A DNA stretch of 64,000 nt from Lachnospiraceae bacterium NK4A144 (GTDB taxonomy: Bacteria > Bacillota > Clostridia > Lachnospirales > Lachnospiraceae), in NCBI GenBank assembly GCA_000424365.1, contig AUJT01000001.1, positions 402,112-466,111 on the forward strand, given 5' to 3'. The position numbers were made by a program, and so were the translations under genes. Below are positions 25,581-35,462 of the stretch, one piece after another. The notes under the pieces are model-generated. The model was not told the origin of the DNA. It saw only the letters and a list, made by a program, of their open reading frames with translations, and did no database searches. Every line of letters begins with the position of its first letter. Position 1 is the first letter of the stretch.

Positions 25581-26449
25581 TTCTGCTCCGATCCGCTGTT
25601 CTTAAGTTCCGTGATAACAAGCACTGTATTTATATGCTTAAAATCAACGGCGGGGGTCAGTGTCCCTGACTTTGTAAGGTTATTTGCATCCTTATCAAGG
25701 GAACTGATATACCCGATAGTTATGTTGGGAAGAAATTTATTTGAAATATTACTCGTTACTATCTCATCTCCAACAACTACAGCGTCTTCATCGTCTGTTA
25801 ACTGGTCAAAACGGATCTCTCCGGATTCCATGAGCTTCAGATCACCGCTAACCATGCAGGTATCTGATGTAGACAGTACCATCGAAGATACATTACTTGC
25901 ATCATCTATAACAGATCGTACTGTCGCCCAATTCGGTCCGACCTCTGTAATGATGCCTACAAGACCGTTTCCTGCAATGACATTCATGTCAACCTTTAGA
26001 CCGTCATCCGTTCCCTTATCGATCAGGAATACAGAAAACCAGTTGCCGGGGTCCTTACCAATAACTCTTGCTCCCACTTTCTTGTAATCAGAGAACTTAT
26101 CATCCAGATCATACAGATTTCTGAGCTCAGTAAGTTCGTATTTATCCTCTATGAGGTTATTTTTCTCCTGAGACAGTTCTTCAACCTGTTCTTTTAATGC
26201 TTTATTCTCTGAAAGTACTGCTTCTAAGGACTGGAAATTGTCCACGTGCTCCTTAAATCTCTCACCGATCGTATTTAATCCGCTTTCAATGGGAACGATG
26301 GTGTATGCAGCTACATAGGAAAGCGGTCCCGACACCGCATCCGTGAAGTAAGTGAGAAGCATCATGGCTATGCAAAGAATAGTCAGGATAAGTAATATAT
26401 ACCTTCCCGGCATGGAGAATTTTTTTCTTTTAAGTCGCACTCTGGCCAT
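25577..26449 (-). CDS. mreC: Rod shape-determining protein MreC
   Basis: The 290-residue protein has a short basic cytoplasmic start, one membrane helix (about residues 16-38), a coiled coil (about 60-110, with LKEQVEELSQEKNNL) and the extracytoplasmic double beta-barrel with VIGKDPGNWFSVFLIDKG and GLVGIITEVG motifs. It organises PBP2 and MreD outside the membrane. AAGGAGG precedes the ATG, 12 bases after mreB. Confidence 0.95.
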   Translation of the reverse strand: MARVRLKRKKFSMPGRYILLILTILCIAMMLLTYFTDAVSGPLSYVAAYTIVPIESGLNTIGERFKEHVDNFQSLEAVLSENKALKEQVEELSQEKNNLIEDKYELTELRNLYDLDDKFSDYKKVGARVIGKDPGNWFSVFLIDKGTDDGLKVDMNVIAGNGLVGIITEVGPNWATVRSVIDDASNVSSMVLSTSDTCMVSGDLKLMESGEIRFDQLTDDEDAVVVGDEIVTSNISNKFLPNITIGYISSLDKDANNLTKSGTLTPAVDFKHINTVLVITELKNSGSEQK

Positions 26450-26461
26450 GAGCCGGCCTCC

Positions 26462-27484
26462 TTATTTACCGGATAATCCCTGAATAGAATATGCAACAGA
26501 CTTAAAGTTGTCGTCCTTGATCACACGTGCAAGACCGTTTGCAACCGTGCTGATGGGATCTTCTGTAAGGTTTACCTTAAGATTTGTTCCCTTATTGATC
26601 ATGACATCCAGATTTTTAAGCTTTGCAGATCCACCTGTTACATAAATACCATGTCTGTAAATATCAGCAGCAAGTTCCGGTGGAGTTCTCTCAAGGATAA
26701 CCTTAATGTTATCAATGATAGAATTAATATGTTCATTAAGCGCAGACTCGATAAGATCTGTGGGGATCTTTCTCTCAACTGGCAGACCTGTGACGATATC
26801 ACGACCGTATACGATGGAATCTTCCTCTGCAGCTTCCGGATTTGAAAGCGCGATCTTTACCTTTTCTGCCGTCTTGCTTCCGATCATCAGATTGTATTCT
26901 CTGCGGACAGCATTTCTGATCGCCTCGTCAAACTTTCTTCCACCAACCTTGATAAGCTTTGAAAGAACGATACCGCCAAGAGAAAGGATAGATATCTCTG
27001 TTGTGTCAAAGCCGACATTAACGATCATAACACCCTGGCTCGTCTTAACGTCAATATCAAGACCAAGTCCGTCAGCTATGGCCTTATCTACCATAAGTAC
27101 ATTTTTCGCCTTAATATTGGCATCTTTTACAAGATCATAAAATGCACGCTTTTCAACCTCAGTAATATCCTTTGGTACTGAGATGTAGAAATCCGCTCCG
27201 TTGAACTTTGATTTTTCGGTCATGTCCGTGATGAAGCATTTAAGGACAGTCTGCATATCTTTTATATCGGCAATAACTCCGTTTGCAAGCGGAAAAGATG
27301 TACGAATATTTGCGGGTGCTTTTTCATACATATCAAAAGCTTCATCTCCATACGCAAAAAGCGTATTTTTGTTGATGACAGCTATCATGTTCTTCTCACG
27401 AAAAACAGTACCGTCCGTATTGTTATAAATTTTGATGTTTCCGGTACCGAGATCGATACCAAATGCAGTGCTGGTGTTTGGCAT
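26462..27484 (-). CDS. mreB: Rod shape-determining protein MreB
   Basis: The 340-residue actin homologue forms membrane-associated filaments that guide cell-wall elongation. Phosphate-1 (GIDLGTGNIKIY), connect and phosphate-2 (MIVNVGFDTTEIS) and adenosine (YVTGGSAKLKN) motifs are all seen. The DLGT-N pattern is preserved, but the phosphate-2 loop reads NVGFDTTE rather than the usual DIGGGTTE, a noticeable divergence, so it may be an MreB-like paralogue (Mbl type). First gene of mreBCD-PBP2-rodA. GAAAGGGG precedes the ATG. Confidence 0.92.
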   Translation of the reverse strand: MPNTSTAFGIDLGTGNIKIYNNTDGTVFREKNMIAVINKNTLFAYGDEAFDMYEKAPANIRTSFPLANGVIADIKDMQTVLKCFITDMTEKSKFNGADFYISVPKDITEVEKRAFYDLVKDANIKAKNVLMVDKAIADGLGLDIDVKTSQGVMIVNVGFDTTEISILSLGGIVLSKLIKVGGRKFDEAIRNAVRREYNLMIGSKTAEKVKIALSNPEAAEEDSIVYGRDIVTGLPVERKIPTDLIESALNEHINSIIDNIKVILERTPPELAADIYRHGIYVTGGSAKLKNLDVMINKGTNLKVNLTEDPISTVANGLARVIKDDNFKSVAYSIQGLSGK

Positions 27485-27532
27485 TTTCTTCCCCTTTCAG
27501 TAGATTAACACAGGATGTCTGCCATTATATGA

Positions 27533-28258
27533 TTATATCCCGGACCTGGGTGCATTATGAATATCCCAGGCGATCCTGCTGTCTTGACGGAGGCTTTTAT
27601 AGACACCGTCTCCAATAATAATAGAATCAAGAAGTTTTATATTCATAATACTTCCTGCCATTTGAACCTTCTGCGTGATATGGATATCGTCCATACTTGC
27701 TTCCGGATCACCTGACGGATGATTATGCACCATAGCAAAAAGTGCAGCTTCCGCACGAACCGCTTCTATCATCAGTTCTCTTGTGGATACCAGTGACGAA
27801 TCAAGGGTTCCCTTCGTCATTATCTTCTCCGCAATGAACCTGCACTTTATATCAAGAAAAAGCACTCTGACTTCTTCATGTCTGAGATAGCGCATATCTT
27901 CCATAAAATAAGCGGCAATATCTTCCGGATGACGGAAATAAAGCCGTTCTTTGGTTCGGGATTTCCATAAACGCCTTGAAAACTCTGATAATGCCTTGAG
28001 CTGGATCGCCTTGACACGTCCTACCCCCGGAACCTTTTGAAGCTCACTGATACTCAGTCTCTCAAGTCCGGCTATTGATGGATCATTTCCGGTAAGGCTA
28101 AGAATTTCATGAGCAAGTTCAACAGAATTTTTTTCTCTTGAACCGGTACGCAGGATCACTGCAAGCAGTTCCGCGTCCGTAAGGACCTCAGGTCCCTGAG
28201 CCAAACATCGCTCGTAAGGTCTCTCTCCTTCAGGCATCTCTTTCATTTTATGTATCAT
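27533..28258 (-). CDS. radC: RadC/YeeS-family JAB1/MPN-domain protein
   Basis: From the ATG at 28258 (AAGGAG 5 nt upstream) the protein is 241 residues; an ATG at 28336 would add 26 residues that do not look conserved. The N-terminal half has the UPF0758 helix-hairpin-helix part (PYERCLAQG, VPGVGRVKAIQLKA) and the C-terminal half has the JAMM zinc motif HNHPSGDPEAS...D. Despite the name, a direct role in repair is not proven; metalloprotease or nuclease activity is plausible. It lies upstream of mreB as in many bacteria. Confidence 0.93.
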   Translation of the reverse strand: MIHKMKEMPEGERPYERCLAQGPEVLTDAELLAVILRTGSREKNSVELAHEILSLTGNDPSIAGLERLSISELQKVPGVGRVKAIQLKALSEFSRRLWKSRTKERLYFRHPEDIAAYFMEDMRYLRHEEVRVLFLDIKCRFIAEKIMTKGTLDSSLVSTRELMIEAVRAEAALFAMVHNHPSGDPEASMDDIHITQKVQMAGSIMNIKLLDSIIIGDGVYKSLRQDSRIAWDIHNAPRSGI

Positions 28259-28370
28259 ATCCACTCCTTTGTAACCAAAGGAATAAATACAACAAAACCC
28301 GAAATGCGTCCGGACAGACTTCCGCCCGGACAACATTTTTTATCTTAACACATAATCCCGATAAAGTACA

Positions 28371-29666
28371 TTATGATAATACATCTTCGGATATAACCTT
28401 ATCCCTGAGAAGATACTCTACAGTATTCATGATTCCATACTTTGCATGCTGCCAGGTAAGACCGCCCTGGAAATAAACGGAATAAGGCGGCTTTATAGGG
28501 CCATCCGCACTAAGTTCGATAGATGAACCGGAAACAAAATTTCCCGCTGCCATGATCACATCGCTGTCATAGCCGGGCATCGGCCAGGGTTCCGGTGTTG
28601 CAAAACTGTCAACAGGTGATGCCGCCTGAATTCCCTTACAAAAAGCGATAACCCCCTCCGGCTTTCCAAAAGTAACCGCCTGAATAATATCATGACGCGG
28701 TTCTGTACCGTTTGGAAGAACAGAAAATCCCAGCTTTTCATAAAGATTAGCTGCAAAAATGGCGCCCTTTAATGCTGAAGCGGTTACAGTAGGTGCCATG
28801 AATAATCCCTGATAGAACTGAGGAAGTATTCCAAGTGAAGCACCGACTTCTTTTCCAAGTCCCGGAGAAGTCAGGCGATGCGCAGCGTTTTCAACACACT
28901 CTTTCTTTCCTACTATGTAACCACCGATAGGTGCGAGTCCGCCGCCCGGATTTTTAATAAGTGAACCGACGATCATATCCGCACCGACAGAAAGCGGCTC
29001 TTTCTTTTCCACAAATTCTCCGTAGCAGTTATCTACCATGATGATAACGTCAGGCTTAATGGAACGGATAAATTTAACAGCTTCTCCGATCTCATCAACG
29101 GAAAGCGTGGGTCTTGTCTGATATCCCTTTGATCTCTGAATGGTGACGAGCTTTGTGCGATCATTTAAATTCGCGCGGATCGCCTCAAAGTCAAATCCTC
29201 CCTCCGGCTTAAGATCAGCCTGTGCATAAGTAATTCCATATTCTGCAAGAGATCCCTGAGAAGGACGTATGCCGATAACTTCTTCAAGCGTATCATACGG
29301 CTTACCTGCAGCACTTAAAAGTTCATCTCCGGGACGGAGATTTGAAAAAAGCGCAAGTGCAAGTGCATGTGTTCCGCAAGTGATCTGCGGGCGTACAAGA
29401 GCATCTTCTCCTTCAAAAAGATCTGCGTACACCTTTTCCAGAGTATCTCTGCCTATATCGTTATATCCATAACCGGTGGTTCCCGAAAGGCATGCTTCAC
29501 CAACATTATTTTTATGCATGGCATGTACGACCTTTAGCTGATTGTACTCTGCTGTTTCATCAATACTGCGAAAGCGTTCTTTAAGACTCTCAGCTATCTT
29601 TTCACCAAATTCATATACAGCGGGGCGAATCCCCATTTCTTCATAAAGCTTTTTTGTTTCCTGCAT
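28371..29666 (-). CDS. Methionine gamma-lyase-family PLP enzyme (YnbB/aluminium-resistance type)
   Basis: The 431-residue protein (start 29666, AAGGA 7 nt upstream; longer frames would run into miaA) is a fold-type I PLP enzyme. The Schiff-base Lys is in SLIKNPGGGLAPIGGY; the aspartate that holds the pyridine ring is in IIMVDNCYGEF; CGTHALALALF contacts phosphate. Annotated relatives include YnbB and 'aluminium resistance protein', but the true reaction (C-S lyase of a sulfur amino acid) is not established. It lies after miaA, the same place as ynbB in Bacilli and clostridia. Confidence 0.9.
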   Translation of the reverse strand: MQETKKLYEEMGIRPAVYEFGEKIAESLKERFRSIDETAEYNQLKVVHAMHKNNVGEACLSGTTGYGYNDIGRDTLEKVYADLFEGEDALVRPQITCGTHALALALFSNLRPGDELLSAAGKPYDTLEEVIGIRPSQGSLAEYGITYAQADLKPEGGFDFEAIRANLNDRTKLVTIQRSKGYQTRPTLSVDEIGEAVKFIRSIKPDVIIMVDNCYGEFVEKKEPLSVGADMIVGSLIKNPGGGLAPIGGYIVGKKECVENAAHRLTSPGLGKEVGASLGILPQFYQGLFMAPTVTASALKGAIFAANLYEKLGFSVLPNGTEPRHDIIQAVTFGKPEGVIAFCKGIQAASPVDSFATPEPWPMPGYDSDVIMAAGNFVSGSSIELSADGPIKPPYSVYFQGGLTWQHAKYGIMNTVEYLLRDKVISEDVLS

Positions 29667-29691
29667 CAGATTTCCTTTCATTCCGGCAGTG

Positions 29692-30648
29692 TTATTTAAT
29701 ACTCTGTCCGGCGAAGACAGCTTCTGCCGTTTCCTGCAAATAAGCACAAAGTGCATTATTGTCCGTAAACTGCTGTCTGTCAACCCAGATTACATTTTTT
29801 TCACGTCTAAACCAGGTAAGCTGCCTCTTTGCAAAATGCCTGGTTTCTTTTTTTATGTCATCGACAGCCTTTTCGAGACTGCACTTTCTCTGAAGATAAT
29901 GCACTATCTGGCGATAGCCGAGTCCCTGCATGGCTGTCATTTCTTCTGTCACTCCCATTTCGAGGAGTTTCTTTGTCTCTTCTAAAAGTCCTTCTTCCAT
30001 CATTTGATCCACTCGCAGATTTATCCTCTCGTAAAGGATATCCCGTGGCATGGTCAGTACAAAAAAGGAAGCGTTATATGCAGGTTCTTTCTTACGTTCT
30101 TCTTCATTATGTACAGAAATCTGCCGTCCTGTGGAATGATAATATTCGAGTGCCCTGATCACACGCTTCATATTTCCGGCAGGAATCGCGTCCGCCGATG
30201 CAGGATCCACCTCTCGAAGCTTTGCATGCAAAAACTCTTTTCCATGTGCAAGCCCTTCTTTTTCAAGCTCTTCACGATATGCCTCGTCAATTTCCGTAGT
30301 CTTGAAATCTATATTATACAGCACCGACTGTATATAAAAACCGGTTCCGCCCGCAAGGATAGGTATCGAACCCTCCGAATATATCTTATCCATGGATTCA
30401 AATGCCATTTCCTGAAAACGAGTCACGTTAAAGTCTTCTGTAGGCTCCAGACAATCAATAAGATAATGCGGTATACCTTCCATTTCATCCGGACGTATTT
30501 TTGCTGATCCTATATCCATATACCGGTAAACCTGCATAGAATCAGCAGAGATCACCTGTCCGTTAATCCTTTTCGCAAGTCCGACCGATGAGGCAGTCTT
30601 TCCTACCGCTGTAGGTCCTGCAATTATGATCAAAGGCTTTTTTTCCAT
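29692..30648 (-). CDS. miaA: tRNA dimethylallyltransferase
   Basis: The 318-residue enzyme adds a dimethylallyl group to A37 of tRNAs that read codons starting with U. It has the P-loop GPTAVGKT (residues about 11-18), SADSMQVYRYMDIGSAK, the substrate-binding GTGFYIQSVL, and the C-terminal QLTWFRRE motif. Its product is the substrate of MiaB, encoded at 35463-36866. The ATG follows the mutL stop by one base; AGAGGA in the end of mutL serves as ribosome site. Confidence 0.97.
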   Translation of the reverse strand: MEKKPLIIIAGPTAVGKTASSVGLAKRINGQVISADSMQVYRYMDIGSAKIRPDEMEGIPHYLIDCLEPTEDFNVTRFQEMAFESMDKIYSEGSIPILAGGTGFYIQSVLYNIDFKTTEIDEAYREELEKEGLAHGKEFLHAKLREVDPASADAIPAGNMKRVIRALEYYHSTGRQISVHNEEERKKEPAYNASFFVLTMPRDILYERINLRVDQMMEEGLLEETKKLLEMGVTEEMTAMQGLGYRQIVHYLQRKCSLEKAVDDIKKETRHFAKRQLTWFRREKNVIWVDRQQFTDNNALCAYLQETAEAVFAGQSIK

Positions 30649-30649
30649 C

Positions 30650-32692
30650 TTATACGATCCTCTTAAATTTCTTTTCCATTTCTTTTTTTGACATCTGGAT
30701 CACTGTCGGGCGTCCATGTGGACAATTATACGGATTTTCGCAGGACAACAGTTTATCGATAAGTACTTCCGCTTCCATAAACGATAATCTATTATTTCCC
30801 TTTACCGCTGCCTTACACGCCATTGTTGCGATCCTGTCGTGGATCAGACTTACTTCCGAAAGTTTTGTTCCGTCCTGAAGTTCATCAAGAAGAGAAATAA
30901 AAACGTCTTTCTCCTGAAGTCCATACATATCTTCCGGTACGGCACGTATTGCGTATTCATTTCCTCCGAAATCTTCTATCTGAAATCCCATTTCTTCAAA
31001 CTTATCCATGTATTTTTCGAGGACAAGCCTGTGTGCACCGTCCAGTGTGACGATCTGAGGCGGCTGACAGATCTGTGTCGTAACCTCATGCTTTTCAAAC
31101 TGCTTCATGAAATGCTCGTAATTAACTTTTTCGTGGGCCGCATGCTGATCGATCATCATCATAGTATCCCTATACTCGATGATCCAATAGGTATCAAAAA
31201 CCTGTCCGACGATCCTGAATTCCTGTGAAGCCTTGCGTGTGAGTATCTTTTCCTCGAATAGATCAAGCTGTTTAGGGTTCTCCGTAACAGTATCCGGTTC
31301 CTGCCTTATTTCCGGTTTTATTTCAGACTTAATATCCGCTTCCAGTTTTACTTCATTCGATTCTTGAGCTATCTCTTTTTCAGCAACCTGAGCCTGCACA
31401 GATTTTGTTTCTAAATTAAAATCCGTTTTATCTTCGACAACCTTATTAATTACAGGTGCCGGCGTTATCGATGACATTTCCTTAAGCACAGCCCGTGACG
31501 TTGCCATTTCTGACGCAAAAGTACGCTCGGCAGATCTGTTTTCCTGTACTCTGTCTGTATTATTTATTTCCGGAACATAAGAAGCCGGCTTTACTATAGG
31601 AGCCTGCTTTGGCCTCTGGAAAGGTTCAGGCGCATGCTTCGGGGCAGCGGGCGGAGGTGCCGGACGTGCAGGCTCTTTTCCAAAAGAAAAATGATTTATA
31701 AGTTCACGTCCGCCAAGCACTGTACGTACATTTTCCCTTATAAATTCATAAACTTCCGCGGTCTCAGAAAACTTGATCTCCATTTTTCTGGGATGAACAT
31801 TAACATCCAGTTCATCCGGTGGAACTGTCAGAGAAAGAACACAAAACGGAAATCTATGCTGCATTAGAAATCCCGCATAACCATCTTCCAGCGCTTTTGA
31901 AAATGTCTTATCCTTCACATAACGACCATTTACAAAATAGTTTTCCATTGTTCGGCTGTTTCTGGCTACAACAGGTTTTGCAAGAAATCCTGCAAGATGC
32001 ATTCCTGACCTTTCTGCATCTATAGGCAGGAGTGAGTCTGCTATATCACGTCCGTATATTCTGTATATTACTTCCTTAAGGTCCCCATTTCCCTGAGTTA
32101 CAAGCTTATTGCTGCCGTTCACTGTGTACTTAAATGATATATCAGGACGGATCATGGCTATTTCTTCCACAAGCGCCGTCACATATCCTGCCTCAGTCAT
32201 GGGGCTTTTCAGGAATTTACGTCTCGCCGGAGTATTATAGAAAATATTACGTATAACAAAAGTCGTTCCGTCCGGCACACCTGCTTCATCGAGCGACACT
32301 TCCGTGCCCCCGTTTATCACATATCTGGCACCGGTCAGAGCCTCTTCCGTCTTTGTCATTATCTCGACTTCAGAAATGGACGCTATACTCGGAAGCGCTT
32401 CTCCTCTGAACCCAAGGCTGCTTATGGACATGAGATCTTCTATTTTTCTAAGCTTACTCGTTGCATGAGGCAAAAATGCTGTGCGGACCTGATTTAAGGG
32501 AATACCGCATCCATTATCTGTTACCCGGATGAGATCGATACCGCCATTTTTTATTTCTACAGAAATAGCCGTAGCCCCTGCATCCAACGCGTTTTCCAGG
32601 AGTTCCTTTACGACGGAAGCCGGCCTTTCTATTACTTCTCCGGCTGCGATCCTGTCTATCGTTTTATCATCAAGAACTTTAATTTCACTCAT
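30650..32692 (-). CDS. mutL: DNA mismatch repair protein MutL
   Basis: The 680-residue protein has the N-terminal GHKL ATPase with VVKELLENALDAGA, DNGCGI, and ATSKL...GFRGEAL motifs. A variable Pro/Glu-rich linker spans about residues 330-490. The C-terminal endonuclease domain carries DQHAAHEKVNYE, ACKAAVKGNN and CPHGRP, so nicking activity is expected, as in organisms without MutH. I prefer the ATG at 32692, conserved MSEIKVLDD, with GGGTGA of the mutS end as ribosome site, over an ATG at 32713 inside mutS. Confidence 0.97.
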   Translation of the reverse strand: MSEIKVLDDKTIDRIAAGEVIERPASVVKELLENALDAGATAISVEIKNGGIDLIRVTDNGCGIPLNQVRTAFLPHATSKLRKIEDLMSISSLGFRGEALPSIASISEVEIMTKTEEALTGARYVINGGTEVSLDEAGVPDGTTFVIRNIFYNTPARRKFLKSPMTEAGYVTALVEEIAMIRPDISFKYTVNGSNKLVTQGNGDLKEVIYRIYGRDIADSLLPIDAERSGMHLAGFLAKPVVARNSRTMENYFVNGRYVKDKTFSKALEDGYAGFLMQHRFPFCVLSLTVPPDELDVNVHPRKMEIKFSETAEVYEFIRENVRTVLGGRELINHFSFGKEPARPAPPPAAPKHAPEPFQRPKQAPIVKPASYVPEINNTDRVQENRSAERTFASEMATSRAVLKEMSSITPAPVINKVVEDKTDFNLETKSVQAQVAEKEIAQESNEVKLEADIKSEIKPEIRQEPDTVTENPKQLDLFEEKILTRKASQEFRIVGQVFDTYWIIEYRDTMMMIDQHAAHEKVNYEHFMKQFEKHEVTTQICQPPQIVTLDGAHRLVLEKYMDKFEEMGFQIEDFGGNEYAIRAVPEDMYGLQEKDVFISLLDELQDGTKLSEVSLIHDRIATMACKAAVKGNNRLSFMEAEVLIDKLLSCENPYNCPHGRPTVIQMSKKEMEKKFKRIV

Positions 32693-32697
32693 GGTAA

Positions 32698-35382
32698 TCA
32701 CCCGTTTTTCCATCTGTTATTCAGGTTATTCTGAAGCTTATATAAAGTATTTAGCGCATCCATAGGCGTCATATGCGCGAGATCCAGTTCTTTCAACTCA
32801 TTAAGGACGTCATTATCACTTATCGTATCAAAAAGAGACATCTGTCCCAGATCAACTTCATCAAGTTTTCTCTGCTTCTTTGCCTTTGTCACAACATTTT
32901 CAGCGCTTTCCTCTGCGATTGCCTGGATATTATATGTGATGTCATTGTCGGAAAGCTCTGCTACGATATCATTTGCTCTGGCAATAACGGATTCCGGTAC
33001 TCCTGCAAGTCGAGCCACATGGATACCATAGGATTTGTCTGCGCCACCGGAAACGATCTTTCTCAAAAATACAACATCATCTCCGTTTTCTTTTACTGCG
33101 AAACAGAAATTATTGATACCGGGCACTTTACCCTCAAGCTCTGTGAGCTCATGATAATGAGTAGCAAAAAGCGTCTTTGCACCCAGTCGTTTTTTATCCG
33201 CTATATGTTCCACAACGGCCCATGCTATGCTAAGTCCGTCAAAAGTTGATGTTCCGCGGCCTATCTCATCGAGGATCAGAAGTGACCTCTTTGTTGCATT
33301 TCGTAAAATGTTTGCAACTTCATTCATCTCGACCATAAATGTCGACTGTCCGCTCGCAAGATCATCGGACGCGCCTACACGTGTGAATATACGGTCAACG
33401 ATACAGATATCTGCCTCATCTGCCGGTACAAACGATCCAAGAGCAGCCATCAGCACGATAAGCGCACACTGACGCATATAGGTGGATTTTCCTGCCATAT
33501 TCGGACCTGTGATGATAGAGATCATGTTCTTATTCTGATCGAGCATCACGTCATTTGGAACAAAGATACCCTGATCAAGCATCTTTTCAACCACCGGATG
33601 GCGTCCGTTCTTTATCTTTAACGTACCCTTGTTATTGATCTTCGGACGAACATACTGATTATGCTCTGCCGTATACGAAAGAGACTGGAGTACATCTACC
33701 ATTGCCACTGCCTTTGCAGTCGTAAGGATCCTCTCAACATTCTTTCCGATCTCCCTGCGGACTTCATCGAAAAGTTCATATTCCAGCGATGTCAGGCGTT
33801 CTTCTGAATTAAGTATCGTGTCTTCCATCTGCTTCAGTTCATCAGTGATAAACCTTTCGCTTCCGGTAAGAGTCTGCTTACGAACATAATCAGGCGGAAC
33901 CTGCGAAAGAAACGAGTTAGTTACTTCAAACGCATATCCAAATACTTTGCTGAACTTGATCCTGAGATTTTTTATACCGGTTCTCTCACGTTCTCTTTCT
34001 TCAAGATCCATGAGCCACTGTTTCCCGTTCTTGCTGGCTCCCCTTAAGCGATCGACTTCTTCATTGTATCCATCACGGATTATCCCGCCTTCTTTTTGAG
34101 CGATAGGCGGTTCTTCAACGATGGCCCGTCCGATAAGATCTGTAAGATCCTCCATACCGTCAATATTTCCGGCAAGTTCAGTTAATAGAGACATTTTAAA
34201 ATCGGAAAGCACATTGCGAATAGGTTTCAACATCGCTAGTGAACCGTGAAGTGCTATGAGATCCCGAGGATTTGCAGACCCGTATGTAACCTTACATAAG
34301 AGCCTTTCAAGGTCATAAATAGCATTTAGATATTCCCTTATCTCATCACGATCCATTATACGTGAATTTAATTCCTCTACCGCATCAAGTCTTCTATTTA
34401 TCTCATCAGGATCAATTAGAGGTTCTTCGATCAAATTACGGAGCTTTCTCGCACCCATGGCAGTTCTCGTATGATCAAGTACCCAAAGAAGACTTCCTCT
34501 TTTTCTTTTTTCACGAAGTGTTTCGCAAAGTTCAAGATTACGTCTTGTAGATGAATCAATAACAAGGAAGTTTGAAGTAGTATACGGTGTTATCCTAAGA
34601 ATATTGGACAGATCATTTTTCTGGGTTTCCGTCAGATATGCAAGGACGCCTCCTGCAGCACGGATTCCTGCCGGATAATCCATGAGTCCCAGTCCGTCGA
34701 GACTTTTTACCTTGAAATGAGAAAGTATCATCTCTCCGGCACTTCTTTCCTCGAAATAACGAACATCCAGAGAATTAACCGCAATTCCGAGTCTCGTTTT
34801 CAGATCGTCTATCCGCACTCCGCTCATATAAAACTCGGAATTACAGATTATCTCCTTTGGAGCAAATTTTGAGATCTCATCCATGAGACGTCCGATAGAA
34901 TCTACTTCCGTCACAAAAAAATCTCCCGTGGTAACATCTGCCACCGAGAGACCAAAATGATCAGCCACATACACTATGGCCATCAGATAATTATTTACAC
35001 CTTCATCAATGGACTGAATATCCAGATTTGTTCCGGGTGTTACCACACGAGTAACGTCTCGTTTAACTATTCCCTTTGCGTTTTTAGGGTCTTCCAACTG
35101 TTCGCAGATAGCTACTTTATATCCTCTGGAAACAAGACGGTTCAGATAACTGTCCAGTGCATGAAAAGGAACTCCGCACATAGGTGCACGTTCCGGAAGT
35201 CCGCAGGCCTTTCCTGTAAGTGTAAGTTCAAGCTCCTCTGATACGATCTTTGCGTCTTCAAAAAACATTTCATAAAAATCACCCAGTCTGTAAAAAAGGA
35301 TGCAGTCCGGGTACTGTTTTTTTGTAGACAGATAGTGCTGCATCATTGGGGAAACCTGATCCATTATTTCATCTATGTTCAT
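32698..35382 (-). CDS. mutS: DNA mismatch repair protein MutS
   Basis: The 894-residue protein recognises mismatches. The mismatch-reading Phe and Glu lie in RLGDFYEMF near residue 33. The connector, lever and clamp domains follow, then the ABC ATPase: TGPNMAGKSTYMRQ (Walker A, near 620), the DEIGRGTSTFDG stretch (Walker B and signature region) and FATHYHELTELE. Length is typical. It lies 80 bases after miaB with a hairpin in the gap, and five bases before mutL. Confidence 0.98.
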   Translation of the reverse strand: MNIDEIMDQVSPMMQHYLSTKKQYPDCILFYRLGDFYEMFFEDAKIVSEELELTLTGKACGLPERAPMCGVPFHALDSYLNRLVSRGYKVAICEQLEDPKNAKGIVKRDVTRVVTPGTNLDIQSIDEGVNNYLMAIVYVADHFGLSVADVTTGDFFVTEVDSIGRLMDEISKFAPKEIICNSEFYMSGVRIDDLKTRLGIAVNSLDVRYFEERSAGEMILSHFKVKSLDGLGLMDYPAGIRAAGGVLAYLTETQKNDLSNILRITPYTTSNFLVIDSSTRRNLELCETLREKRKRGSLLWVLDHTRTAMGARKLRNLIEEPLIDPDEINRRLDAVEELNSRIMDRDEIREYLNAIYDLERLLCKVTYGSANPRDLIALHGSLAMLKPIRNVLSDFKMSLLTELAGNIDGMEDLTDLIGRAIVEEPPIAQKEGGIIRDGYNEEVDRLRGASKNGKQWLMDLEERERERTGIKNLRIKFSKVFGYAFEVTNSFLSQVPPDYVRKQTLTGSERFITDELKQMEDTILNSEERLTSLEYELFDEVRREIGKNVERILTTAKAVAMVDVLQSLSYTAEHNQYVRPKINNKGTLKIKNGRHPVVEKMLDQGIFVPNDVMLDQNKNMISIITGPNMAGKSTYMRQCALIVLMAALGSFVPADEADICIVDRIFTRVGASDDLASGQSTFMVEMNEVANILRNATKRSLLILDEIGRGTSTFDGLSIAWAVVEHIADKKRLGAKTLFATHYHELTELEGKVPGINNFCFAVKENGDDVVFLRKIVSGGADKSYGIHVARLAGVPESVIARANDIVAELSDNDITYNIQAIAEESAENVVTKAKKQRKLDEVDLGQMSLFDTISDNDVLNELKELDLAHMTPMDALNTLYKLQNNLNNRWKNG

Positions 35383-35409
35383 CTGTTATTTATCCCTTCC
35401 ACGCATTTA

Positions 35410-35434
35410 CGGGATGTCTTAAAGCGACATCCCG
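35410..35434. other. Hairpin between miaB and mutS
   Basis: A 9-bp perfect stem (CGGGATGTC/GACATCCCG) with a 7-nt loop lies 28 bases before the mutS ATG. On the transcribed minus strand no U-tract follows, so it is not a normal terminator; it might affect mRNA stability or mutS translation. Confidence 0.5.
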
Positions 35435-35462
35435 ATTGTTTATTTTACCATAAATACGATTT

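Noticed and set aside
35410..35434. Terminator between miaB and mutS
   Set aside because: The stem is good, but no U-tract follows on the transcribed strand, so I list it only as a hairpin.
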